Shown one piece after another: positions 1-6,579 of a stretch of DNA of 16,404 bases. A program made the translations under genes and the position numbers. Position 1 is the first letter of the stretch. Every line of letters begins with the position of its first letter. Under the pieces are notes generated by a model, which had not been told where the DNA came from, did not search any database, and saw only the letters and a list, made by a program, of their open reading frames with translations. The stretch is from positions 1 to 16,404 of the forward strand of contig DBXY01000020.1 of assembly GCA_002309765.1 (NCBI GenBank), read 5' to 3'. Source of the stretch: Verrucomicrobia bacterium UBA1200. Lineage in GTDB: Bacteria; Verrucomicrobiota; Kiritimatiellia; RFP12; UBA1067.

Positions 1-429
1 GACCACGGCAACCCCGTGCACTTCCGCAATGTTTGGGTGCGTGAGCTTCCCAGCCGTTACGCGAACACCACCCACGGCAAGTTCCTCGCGAAGGATGCTG
101 ACGTCATGGCGCTCCGCAAGGAGATTGCCGCCAAGCTGTTCGCGAAGATTGACCTCAACAATCCGCGCAAACACGACGTTATCGCGCAGATTTTCGAAGT
201 CTTTGCCTATGACAAGGACGAGAAATATGTCGCCGCGATGAAGCGGGTTTGCGAGCCTTGGTTGAAGGAAATCTCCGGTTGGGACAAGGAAACTGCGGAG
301 AAGCACAAGGGCGAATTGTTCCATGTGCGCAACGCGGCGAATGTTCTGCACCGTAACAAGGTGATCGATGACAACTGCACCGTCCGCAACGGCGTGAACG
401 CGGTCATCAAAAAATACGACCTCAAGTAG
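1..429 (+). CDS. DUF1080 / 3-keto-disaccharide hydrolase family protein, C-terminal part
   Basis: The reading frame is open from base 1 to the TAG at 427-429, so the start lies outside the window. The first residues, DHGNPVHFRN-VWVREL, match the closing strand of the DUF1080 beta-sandwich domain (3-keto-disaccharide hydrolase family), which typically ends in a D-H-G-x-P-V-x-F-R-N-I/V-W-V/I motif. About 120 further residues follow; they are charged and look helical, with no motif I recognise, so this protein has a C-terminal extension beyond the usual domain end. Family members are usually exported and cleave 3-keto-glycosides made by Gfo/Idh/MocA oxidoreductases; one such oxidoreductase is encoded nearby on the other strand (3145-4521). 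The DtxR-type gene starts 16 bases after the stop. The family call rests on a short stretch, but the motif is distinctive; substrate is unknown. Confidence 0.8.
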   Translation, partial: DHGNPVHFRNVWVRELPSRYANTTHGKFLAKDADVMALRKEIAAKLFAKIDLNNPRKHDVIAQIFEVFAYDKDEKYVAAMKRVCEPWLKEISGWDKETAEKHKGELFHVRNAANVLHRNKVIDDNCTVRNGVNAVIKKYDLK

Positions 430-445
430 GTTTTTGGATCCGGGT

Positions 446-832
446 ATGACGGCAAGCGTCGAAGATTATTTGGAAGCGATTTACATGCTGTCCGGCGTTT
501 GCCTATGCCCGGTCGTGGAGGGTGACGTATCCGCAGGCGCGCGGATCAAGGACATTGCTGCAAAGTTGCAGGTCAAAATGCCCTCGGTCATAAACGCGAT
601 TACCGAACTTAAACGGTTGGAATACGTCACTCAAGAGCCATACGGCGCCGTGATACTCACCCAAACCGGCAGGGAGCGGGCTTTGGAAATATTGCGGCGC
701 CATCAGCTTTTGACACGTTTTCTGATCCGGATCGGGGTGGGCGAAGATAACGCCGAACGCGACGCCTGCAAAATGGAACACATACTTTCGCAGGAAACCA
801 TTGACCGGATCCGCGACTTTCTGTTGCAGTAG
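446..832 (+). CDS. DtxR/MntR-family metal-dependent transcriptional regulator
   Basis: The 128-residue protein carries a winged helix-turn-helix (about residues 5-75, with IKDIAAKLQVKMPSVINAI as the DNA-reading part) and a short metal-binding dimerisation domain. It has no SH3-like third domain, so it is MntR-sized. Likely metal ligands are D7 and E10 in SVEDYLEAIY, H86 in RRHQLL, and C108, E111 and H112 in DACKMEH. D7 is MntR-like whereas C108 matches the Cys of DtxR, so the metal (Fe or Mn) cannot be called. An unusual loop between the first two helices (residues 17-31) adds C19 and C21. I chose the ATG at 446 because it gives the family's usual N-terminus; a TTG at 434 in the same frame adds four residues. 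It would repress metal-uptake genes when metal is bound; no such target is in the window. Confidence 0.85.
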   Translation: MTASVEDYLEAIYMLSGVCLCPVVEGDVSAGARIKDIAAKLQVKMPSVINAITELKRLEYVTQEPYGAVILTQTGRERALEILRRHQLLTRFLIRIGVGEDNAERDACKMEHILSQETIDRIRDFLLQ

Positions 833-845
833 CGTTACGTCCGCT

Positions 846-1505
846 TTATTCCCCGCGCAGAATGCGGAAGTTAACGGTCATTTTGCTGTCGTCGAAGAGT
901 ATATAGCTGGGGTAGGGTAGGGCATAGTTGCGCGGTTCGCCCACGCTGCCGGGATTGAACATATAGCGGTGATCGCTCCGGATTTCCACGGGTTTCAGAA
1001 TACTGAGTGCGGTCGGCATTCCCTTCGGCGGAAAATCAAACGCGCAGGGATTGTGGGTGTGCCCCACCAGTAGTATCTGCTGCGTCATTGTCCTGAATGA
1101 GCGTAGGCTGTCGAAGATGTCAAAAACGTATTCGAACCGGTGCGGCAGGCTGAACTCGCCGTGAGCGCACGCGTAGTTCGGGGTTTCGACGACATAAGGC
1201 AATTCCCGCAGCCAAGCGATGTCGGTTTCGGAGAGTTGTCCGCGGTTTCGGTCCACCCCGCGCTTGGCGCGGGAATTAAAGTTCCAGGTTGAACATTTGC
1301 CCGAAACCGCAGCGTCATGGTTCCCCATCACACACTCCGAACAGTTGTCGCGCACCAGCTTAATCGTTTGTCCCGGCTCTTCGCCGTATCCCACCACATC
1401 GCCAAGACAAACAATCTTTCCCGCCCCGTTTTCTCGGGCATCGTTGATCGCGGCTTCGCATTTTTCCGCGTGTGAGTGCGGATCGGAAATAAAGGCGACA
1501 ATCAT
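846..1505 (-). CDS. Calcineurin-like metallophosphoesterase
   Basis: This 219-residue protein has the full set of metallophosphoesterase motifs in order: D8-x-H10 (SDPHSH), G35-D36 in GDVVGYG, G61-N62-H63-D64, H115 in CAHGE, and G148-H149-T150-H151, followed by NPGSVGEPR. These residues bind a two-metal centre that hydrolyses phosphoesters. Size and the GDVVGYG and NPGSVG signatures fit the small cytoplasmic YfcE/MJ0936-like group; there is no signal peptide. The substrate cannot be predicted. It is the last gene of the minus-strand operon, starting 29 bases after the stop of the ThuA-PmoA gene, and it meets the DtxR-like gene tail to tail with a 13-base gap. No clear Shine-Dalgarno sequence precedes its ATG, so it may depend on read-through from the upstream gene. 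Confidence 0.9.
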   Translation of the reverse strand: MIVAFISDPHSHAEKCEAAINDARENGAGKIVCLGDVVGYGEEPGQTIKLVRDNCSECVMGNHDAAVSGKCSTWNFNSRAKRGVDRNRGQLSETDIAWLRELPYVVETPNYACAHGEFSLPHRFEYVFDIFDSLRSFRTMTQQILLVGHTHNPCAFDFPPKGMPTALSILKPVEIRSDHRYMFNPGSVGEPRNYALPYPSYILFDDSKMTVNFRILRGE

Positions 1506-1534
1506 GGCTAAAACGTGGGAGACATTCCTGATAA

Positions 1535-3145
1535 TCAGAAGATTGTAACTTCGTATTTCAGGGTAAGTTTGTCACCTGCTTTAAGCGTCACCGGCGCGGC
1601 GTACATTGGCACCGGATTGGCAAAACGGTGGTCGGCCCATGTGTAAATCCGTTCCGTCGGCAACGGGGCAAGTTCCTTGATGGTGATGCCGTGACCGGAC
1701 TGCGGGTCGCTATAGGTTACCGAGGTCATCTCCTTCGGACCGGCGGTGTTTTTCGTGGCGTTCGGAGTGCCGCCCTCCGCGGTTACCGCGAACTTGCGGA
1801 CGAAGTCCGCCATCCGGCAGGAAAACCCGCCGTAACTTTCGGGACGTCGCCCATCGATATTTACCTCGTCGCGCGCGGTGAAGAGATGGGTGGAGGTAAT
1901 CCGGTAGCGGCCTTTGTCATCCGGCGCGGATATTTGGACGGTACGGTCTTCGTCCATCAACACCTTGCCGGGTTCGTTGCGCGGCCCGTACCAAAGCTTG
2001 AGTTTGACCTCGCAAGCCGCCCCCATGGGCTTGATGTCAAAGTCGCGGATAACGGTCATACCGTCCGGGAACAGATTGTTGGCGGCCGGGTTGCGCGGTT
2101 CCCAATAGTTAAGTCCGTTGATGTATTTCCAGCAGAACCACAACCCCAGATGCCAAGGATGGTCCTTGGGGCGCGAATCGGTGATGCAGCGTCCGTCCGG
2201 CAGACAGAGCGGGTGGATGAATGGCTTGTTCTCGCGGGTGGCGAGGTTGAATTTCCAGACCGGCTTGCCGTTGCGTGAAAGTTGAACCCCCTCGATGGCC
2301 TTTTCGATCTTATCATTGGCGGAGACCGCGATTCGGTCGGGAAGTTCGCCCATCGCCCATTTCGCGGCGGTCAGCAAGTGCAGCTGAAACTCCATCTTAC
2401 CGAAGTCGCGGGCGTTATGGCCGAGCGCGGAGTAAAAAATCCGGCCTTTGCCGTAGGTCTTGCACCATTCCAAAATGTGGCCGCCGCTCTTGGGGCAACC
2501 GTATTTGTCGGTCTTCCGGGATTCTTCGAGCACATCCTTCCAGTCCAAAATCAGTAACGGGCGGATGTTATCCTCGTCCGGGTGGTTCAGATAAATCTCG
2601 TCGTCTTCCCAAACGTAATTGTCCGGCAGACAGGCGATCGCGGGATGGGAGCGGTCAACATGGGTGAACGGAACCTTCTGGTGCTTTGAGTAATGGCGCT
2701 CAAACGCCCCGCCCAGAAACTTGCGCCACCGTTCCGAACCGCGCTCGTTGGCGCTGGAAGAGTGGAGCGCGACCACGCCGCCGCCGTTCTCCACAAAGGC
2801 GTAGAAAGCGTCGCGCTGGGCGTCGGTTTGAAACTGCTCGTGGTTGGTAACCGCGAACACCACGCATTTAATCTGCTTGAAGGCGTCCGAAACGAACACC
2901 GCCGGGTCGTCGGTCACTAGGCATTGGTAACCGTTGGCGTTGAAATACTTGGAGATTTCATCCGCCGCCGCCGGTGTCGATTCGTGAAAATAGGCACCCT
3001 TGTCAACCACCTCACCGGTCTTTGGGTTCTTAACCCATTTCCAACGGGTGTAAACCAGCACTTTGGCTGGGGGCGCGTCAGCCGCAAAAAGCGGCAGCGC
3101 GGTGGCGAACAACGCGGACAGCGCGAAAAGCACGATTTTTTTCAT
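1535..3145 (-). CDS. Exported ThuA domain-PmoA-like (DUF6807) fusion protein
   Basis: The 536-residue protein begins with a signal peptide (MKKIVLFALSALFATALPLFA, probable cut before ADAPPA). Residues of about 28-275 form a ThuA-like, glutamine-amidotransferase-type domain: it has FVENGGGVVALHSSSA, the WEDDEIY segment and YGKGRIFYSALGHN near its end. ThuA is linked to trehalose and 3-keto-sugar use. Residues of about 285-536 match the PmoA-like/DUF6807 family, marked by DHPWHLGLWF (family form DHPHHxGL) and the closing YxAPVxL and LxYxV strands. Its ATG overlaps the TAA of the Gfo/Idh gene (TAATG), with an AAGGAG upstream, so the two are probably translated together. A role in periplasmic sugar or glycoside processing is inferred; neither domain's chemistry in this fusion is known to me. 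Confidence 0.85.
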   Translation of the reverse strand: MKKIVLFALSALFATALPLFAADAPPAKVLVYTRWKWVKNPKTGEVVDKGAYFHESTPAAADEISKYFNANGYQCLVTDDPAVFVSDAFKQIKCVVFAVTNHEQFQTDAQRDAFYAFVENGGGVVALHSSSANERGSERWRKFLGGAFERHYSKHQKVPFTHVDRSHPAIACLPDNYVWEDDEIYLNHPDEDNIRPLLILDWKDVLEESRKTDKYGCPKSGGHILEWCKTYGKGRIFYSALGHNARDFGKMEFQLHLLTAAKWAMGELPDRIAVSANDKIEKAIEGVQLSRNGKPVWKFNLATRENKPFIHPLCLPDGRCITDSRPKDHPWHLGLWFCWKYINGLNYWEPRNPAANNLFPDGMTVIRDFDIKPMGAACEVKLKLWYGPRNEPGKVLMDEDRTVQISAPDDKGRYRITSTHLFTARDEVNIDGRRPESYGGFSCRMADFVRKFAVTAEGGTPNATKNTAGPKEMTSVTYSDPQSGHGITIKELAPLPTERIYTWADHRFANPVPMYAAPVTLKAGDKLTLKYEVTIF

Positions 3146-4521
3146 TAGGCCTTCTTCTCCTTCTTAAGCCGGTCATAGGCGCGTTGCGCGCCGTAGGGGG
3201 CGCGTTCCGGCCGGGCCAACATCGCGTCGGCTTCCGTGTCGTTTACGAAACGTTCGGCTTTCCAGTCCCACTCCAGCTTGCGGCCGAGCTTCATGCCGAT
3301 CCACGCGAGCAGACAGGCGCTGCAGGAACGGTGCGCGGTTTCGGGCGGCACCACGGAAGCTTTGCGGGATTTGATGCAGTCGATGAAATGCTGGTGGTGA
3401 GAGCCGGGATGCCGGTAGAGCGTCACTCCGGGGGTACCATCGATCAGCTTGGGATCGCTTGCGTCGAGTGCCTTGAGCGGACGTCCCGGGGCCACGGGAT
3501 CGCTTGCCGTCATTTTGGCGGCGCCGCGGCTAACGAATATCCATCCCTTTTCCCCGATGAACCTGATGCCGTTCGGGAATTTGTCCCAAATCCGCATCGT
3601 GACCCCGTCGGGATAGGTCATGGTGATATCATATTCGCCGTGTACGTCCCACAGTCCGCCGGTAAGGAATTTCGCCTTGCCTTCGATGTATTTCGGCCCG
3701 ATCGACTCCCAATCCATACCCCAATGCGCGATGTCGAGGTGGTGTGACCCCCAGCCGGTAATCATTCCGGCGCCGAACTGTTCGCAGCGGAGCCAGCCGG
3801 GGCGCGACCCCACGTCCCGCTGGGAGTGTACGCGGTCCTCGGTGTAGAACACATTCGGGGTGGAGCCAAGCCAGAAATCGTAATCCAGATTCTCCGGCAC
3901 CGGCATTTCTTTGGTCGAACCGCCGGGCGGATCGCCGGGCAACCCGATCTCGATGTGTTTCACCTTGCCGATTCGGCCCTCGCGCACAAATTCGCAGCCT
4001 TTGATGAAGTGGTCCCACGAACGCTGCTGCGAACCAAGCAGGAAGATTCGGTTGTTTTCGCGCAGGGCGTCGCTGAAGATGCGCCCTTCGCGGATGGTCA
4101 GCGACGTAGGTTTTTGCATATAGACATCCTTGCCGGCGAACGCCGCTTCTACCGCAATCTGGGCGTGCCAGTGGTCGGGGGTGGAGATGGATATGGCATC
4201 GACATCCGACCGCGCCAGCACCTCGTGGAAATCGCGGAACCCGGCGATAGAACCCGGCGTTCCCTGCTTCTCATAGGCGGATTCAATCCGTTTCTGCATG
4301 GCCTGAAGCCGTTTTGAATCCAGATCGCAGGCGGCGACGTAACGCGCCCCTTTTACCTTGAGAAATCCCGACACGTCCATGTCGCGGGCAATGCGCCCGC
4401 AACCGATTTGGGCAAGCTGGATGGTGTGGCTGGGAGAATTTTCGCCCAATACCCGCGCCGGGATAATGGTCGGGAAAGCCGATGCCGCGATTGCGGACTT
4501 AATGAAATTCCTGCGGTTCAT
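3145..4521 (-). CDS. Tat-exported Gfo/Idh/MocA-family oxidoreductase
   Basis: A 458-residue NAD(P)-dependent sugar oxidoreductase. It opens with a twin-arginine signal (MNRRNFIKSAIAASAF). The Rossmann fold has G40-x-G42-x-x-A45 (IGCGRIA), then TPDHWHAQIA (114-123) and the catalytic-lysine motif QKP (K137; EKP in many relatives, QKP being common in this exported group). The substrate domain contains SHHLDIAHWGMD, with the usual family His. I chose the ATG at 4521 because it gives the Tat signal and has AGAGGAAA a few bases upstream; the frame stays open up to 4623 without support. Tat export means the protein folds with its cofactor in the cytoplasm and works in the periplasm. It is first in a minus-strand operon and overlaps the next gene by one base. 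A partner role with DUF1080 and ThuA proteins in 3-keto-sugar chemistry is inferred. Confidence 0.92.
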   Translation of the reverse strand: MNRRNFIKSAIAASAFPTIIPARVLGENSPSHTIQLAQIGCGRIARDMDVSGFLKVKGARYVAACDLDSKRLQAMQKRIESAYEKQGTPGSIAGFRDFHEVLARSDVDAISISTPDHWHAQIAVEAAFAGKDVYMQKPTSLTIREGRIFSDALRENNRIFLLGSQQRSWDHFIKGCEFVREGRIGKVKHIEIGLPGDPPGGSTKEMPVPENLDYDFWLGSTPNVFYTEDRVHSQRDVGSRPGWLRCEQFGAGMITGWGSHHLDIAHWGMDWESIGPKYIEGKAKFLTGGLWDVHGEYDITMTYPDGVTMRIWDKFPNGIRFIGEKGWIFVSRGAAKMTASDPVAPGRPLKALDASDPKLIDGTPGVTLYRHPGSHHQHFIDCIKSRKASVVPPETAHRSCSACLLAWIGMKLGRKLEWDWKAERFVNDTEADAMLARPERAPYGAQRAYDRLKKEKKA

Positions 4522-4600
4522 AGCAAGTTTCCTCTTGTTAGGCGGTTGGCTCTTCACGGCGGGGATAAGCCGCAACGCCCCTCTTAAATGCACTTCCCCA

Positions 4601-4615
4601 CTTGTTGTAAACAAG
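4601..4615. promoter_or_regulatory. Palindromic operator candidate upstream of the Gfo/Idh operon
   Basis: CTTGTT-GTA-AACAAG is a perfect six-base inverted repeat around three bases. It lies about 7-20 bases downstream of the transcription start expected from the minus-strand promoter at 4629-4658 and about 80 bases before the oxidoreductase ATG. This is a typical place for a repressor site. No regulator of the LacI or GntR kind is in the window, so the binding protein is unknown. Confidence 0.45.
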
Positions 4616-4628
4616 TTTAGCACAAACC

Positions 4629-4658
4629 ACTATAACAAGCAAAGCGAAACCGTATCAA
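4629..4658 (-). promoter_or_regulatory. Sigma-70-like promoter for the minus-strand operon
   Basis: Read on the minus strand, TTGATA (4658-4653) is followed after 18 bases by TATAGT (4634-4629); each box matches the sigma-70 consensus at five of six bases. Transcription would start near 4622 and give a leader of about 100 bases before the oxidoreductase ATG at 4521. The T-run just upstream (4667-4657) overlaps the -35 box and could also act as an AT-rich UP-like element. Confidence 0.5.
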
Positions 4659-4694
4659 AAAAAAAAACTTGCGGTTTGAAAAGGTAAACGCAAG
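4657..4694 (-). terminator. Intrinsic terminator with T11 tail, possibly part of an attenuator
   Basis: On the minus strand a stem pairs CTTGCGTTT (4694-4686) with AAACCGCAAG (4677-4668), with one bulged base and an eight-base loop. Eleven T residues follow at once (4667-4657). This is a good rho-independent terminator in form. Its upstream arm can pair instead with a segment further upstream: 4684-4692 and 4702-4710 form a perfect nine-base inverted repeat around nine bases. The two hairpins exclude each other. There is no gene ending just upstream on this strand, so it either stops transcripts coming from the repeat or controls entry into the oxidoreductase operon. Confidence 0.6.
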
Positions 4695-4787
4695 TCTCAG
4701 GTGCGTTTACTGTCCTGTTTTACGATAGGTTGGCACTTTATTGTTGACCTAAAGAAAGAAACACAGAGCTGAAAAAGGTGGATGAGA

Positions 4788-4818
4788 CGGTGAGCGTGAG
4801 CCCCGCACCGCTTTTTTT
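4788..4818 (+). terminator. Weak hairpin with T7 tail inside the left repeat
   Basis: CGGTG (4788-4792) pairs with CACCG (4806-4810) and is followed by a C and seven T residues. The same arms are conserved in the right repeat (9229-9251). The stem is only five pairs and no plus-strand gene ends upstream, so it may be just a conserved fold of the repeat. Confidence 0.25.
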
Positions 4819-4823
4819 CTTCA

Positions 4824-4964
4824 GACAGGATTTACAAGATTTTCATGATTAAGAGATTTCGATTGTTGATAAACACGGTATTTGTGCTTGGACTGCGGAG
4901 CTGCTACACTAATCACCTTACAGCAAATTTCATCCACAATCCTGTGAATCCTGTAAATCCTGTC
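4824..4964. repeat. Inner inverted-repeat module of the left repeat (AATCCTGT units)
   Basis: The right end (4938-4964) has three tandem nine-base units, AATCCTGTG, AATCCTGTA and AATCCTGTC. The left end (4824-4850) has the inverted units GACAGGATT, TACAAGATT and TTCATGATT. By eye the two ends match at 23 of 27 positions in inverted orientation, giving a 141-base module bounded by terminal inverted repeats, like a miniature mobile element. In the right copy the left arm is eroded (from about 9266) while the right arm (9364-9390) is kept. Confidence 0.6.
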
Positions 4965-5018
4965 CCCAAACTGCGTAACCGTAGTGGTGCTCAGTTTGAC
5001 CGTTTGACGGTTTATCAC

Positions 5019-5053
5019 TAACGGCTAACGACTAATGGCTAGCTGCTAACGAC
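5019..5053. repeat. Five tandem seven-base units in the left repeat
   Basis: The units are TAACGGC, TAACGAC, TAATGGC, TAGCTGC and TAACGAC. The matching place in the right repeat (9439-9459) has only three: TAACGGC, TAGCTGC and TAACGAT. The copies therefore differ by two whole units, a sign of slippage or unequal exchange. Confidence 0.65.
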
Positions 5054-5105
5054 TCATCATTCCGCCCTTTGCGGCTAAAAAAGTTTGCAAAGCAATTCCA
5101 GGCAT

Positions 5106-5132
5106 TTAACCGCCCGCGGGTAGCGCGGTTAA
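5106..5132. promoter_or_regulatory. Perfect eight-base inverted repeat between repeat and cassette promoter
   Basis: TTAACCGC (5106-5113) and GCGGTTAA (5125-5132) are exact complements around eleven bases that include CCGCGG. No T-run follows on either strand, so it is not a normal terminator. It could be a protein-binding site or a leftover of another short repeat. Confidence 0.35.
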
Positions 5133-5144
5133 GAATGCGAAACT

Positions 5145-5163
5145 GGTATTTTCTGGCAATACC
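5145..5163. promoter_or_regulatory. Inverted repeat just upstream of the cassette -35 box
   Basis: GGTATT and AATACC are perfect six-base arms around seven bases and end two bases before the -35 box at 5166. This is where an activator or repressor of the paralog operon would be expected to bind. No matching regulator is present in the window. Confidence 0.35.
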
Positions 5164-5165
5164 GC

Positions 5166-5194
5166 TTTACTTTTCCCTCCGTCTGGCCTATAAT
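5166..5194 (+). promoter_or_regulatory. Sigma-70-like promoter of the three-paralog operon
   Basis: TTTACT (5166-5171, four of six consensus bases) is followed after exactly 17 bases by a perfect TATAAT (5189-5194). Transcription would start near 5201, giving a very short leader: GAGG lies at 5207-5210 and the chosen ATG at 5221. The promoter is outside the repeat, so the operon seems to carry its own control. Confidence 0.6.
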
Positions 5195-5220
5195 ATTCCG
5201 GCAGTTGAGGAATGTTTGTT

Positions 5221-6579
5221 ATGCAATCAAAGTCGCGGGTGAAGTTTATGTCGCCCTACAGTTTCGTTCTAAAGTTGTTAGCGGGCAGATTCGTTAAGGC
5301 AGCGATAACATGCGTCGCTGTTTTGGGAACGGTATTGTTATTGGTCGTGGGCTGCCAATCGGCAACGTGCGAAAAACCGTTAAAAGGCGACAGGTGCCTG
5401 CTCGTAACCGACACCGAAGGGAACCCGCTGCCCGGCGTCACATTCACGGTGTTCACCGACAAAGTATACTGCGGGTTGCTCGGCATCGTAAACAAAAGCA
5501 AGAATTATCAGTTCACCACAGGCAAAGACGGAATGTGGCGAGGTTTGCCGTCGCGTACTTTAACTGCGGGAATCGTTGAGAACTCGCTTGGGAAGGAAGG
5601 GTACGACTACAGGTGGTGGCTTAACTTCGAGCTAAACCATGCCCCGTTTGACCAGAGTACGGTAAAAAAGCCGTATGTTTTGCGGATGCGTCGGATACTG
5701 GACGAGAAGAGCTTCCTGCTCGACCCGCTGGATTTCGGGGAAAAATTATCCAGCTGCAAGTCTGATTTCGGGCATTCGTTCAAATCGGATAAAGACGTCA
5801 AGACCGTGCCGGTCGACCTTTTCTACGGAGTTATGGAGACGCCGGGCTCGGGCGGGGGGTATGAACACACGGAGCGTTATGACGATTTCCTGTACACCCC
5901 GTCGTACGACGAGGAGACGGGCGAATGGACGGTGACGTTCAGCGTTACCAACGCCGGGTGCGGCATCATCGCCACCACCAACCGTATTTTCGTTGCCCCT
6001 GCGGACGGCTACACGAACCGGGTCACCGTGTCCAGGGACACGCTCTACCACCCGGCCTTCACGCTCTACCTGAAGACGCGCCAACCAATGCTCTACGCGA
6101 TGCTCCCCCTGAATCTGTCGGGTTCGCGAACCGTCGATGGGCTGGCAGTCGGGTTCAGGACGGCGCTGGTCAACCCCTACGGCGGGAGGGAGCTGGAGCG
6201 TGACGGCAGGACGGGGAAATTTTATAATGATTTGCGGGAGGAGGCGCTGCGCGCGCTGCTGGTGGAACGCAAGTACCCACCGAGACCGGACATCGATGCG
6301 CGGATGGAGAATTACAAAAAACGGAATGAACTTTCTACAAAGATGCGGGAACTTCGAACGAAAGACACACATGTTCGACGCGAGATTGAGATGATAAAGA
6401 CATCAATGAAGGGCGAACCAAAATCGAAAATCGACAAGGCGTATGAAAAACAGCAGAAGTGGATAAAAGAAACCGATGGTATTTTTCGCGAATATCGAAA
6501 AGAACTTATCCGTCTAGAGAAGGAGGCGCACACGCTGAACCTGCCGGATGAAAGCCGAAAGGACAAAGAGTACGAATGA
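5221..6579 (+). CDS. Paralog 1: lipoprotein of an unrecognised exported family
   Basis: A 452-residue protein with a long N-terminus ending in a lipobox, LVVGC, so C45 is the likely lipidated residue. Next comes a carboxypeptidase-regulatory-like (Ig-type) beta domain: TDTEGNPLPGVTFTV, then the turn TGKDGMW. The core shared by all three paralogs runs from YDDFLYTPSYD through FSVTNAGCGIIATTNR, the FTLYLKTRQPMLYAM motif and NPYGGRELE. The last 120 or so residues are rich in K, E and R and probably form coiled coil. I prefer the ATG at 5221, ten bases after GAGG, over the ATG at 5212, which is too close to it. The stop overlaps the start of paralog 2 (ATGA). The function is unknown; as the lipoprotein of the set it may anchor the other two to a membrane. 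Confidence 0.8.
   Translation: MQSKSRVKFMSPYSFVLKLLAGRFVKAAITCVAVLGTVLLLVVGCQSATCEKPLKGDRCLLVTDTEGNPLPGVTFTVFTDKVYCGLLGIVNKSKNYQFTTGKDGMWRGLPSRTLTAGIVENSLGKEGYDYRWWLNFELNHAPFDQSTVKKPYVLRMRRILDEKSFLLDPLDFGEKLSSCKSDFGHSFKSDKDVKTVPVDLFYGVMETPGSGGGYEHTERYDDFLYTPSYDEETGEWTVTFSVTNAGCGIIATTNRIFVAPADGYTNRVTVSRDTLYHPAFTLYLKTRQPMLYAMLPLNLSGSRTVDGLAVGFRTALVNPYGGRELERDGRTGKFYNDLREEALRALLVERKYPPRPDIDARMENYKKRNELSTKMRELRTKDTHVRREIEMIKTSMKGEPKSKIDKAYEKQQKWIKETDGIFREYRKELIRLEKEAHTLNLPDESRKDKEYE

Larger units (their letters stand above)
4711..5081. repeat. Left copy of the long direct repeat flanking the three-paralog cassette
   Basis: This stretch aligns along its whole length with 9151-9495, in the same orientation. 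The left edge is sharp: the first 25 bases, beginning TGTCCTGTTTTACG, are identical in both copies, whereas the bases before differ. The right edge falls at GGCTAAAAA. A central block beginning GGTGGATGAGACGGTGAGCG is nearly identical. Inside are short tandem units: three nine-base AATCCTGT units at 4938-4964, three degenerate inverted ones at 4824-4850, and five seven-base units at 5019-5053. It has no transposase and no long coding frame; a 65-codon minus-strand frame (4821-5018) is probably fortuitous. It is an intergenic repeat family of unknown mobility. Confidence 0.85.

Noticed and set aside
1628..2278. A 216-codon plus-strand frame inside the ThuA-PmoA gene
   Set aside because: It is a shadow of the minus-strand coding gene, which has a signal peptide, domain motifs and coupled start.
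4522..4623. Upstream extension of the Gfo/Idh protein by 34 residues
   Set aside because: The ATG at 4521 gives a proper twin-arginine signal and has a Shine-Dalgarno site; the extension would bury the signal and covers the operator and likely leader.
5019..5053. A CRISPR array in the short tandem units
   Set aside because: Units are seven bases with no spacers of regular length, and no cas genes are present.
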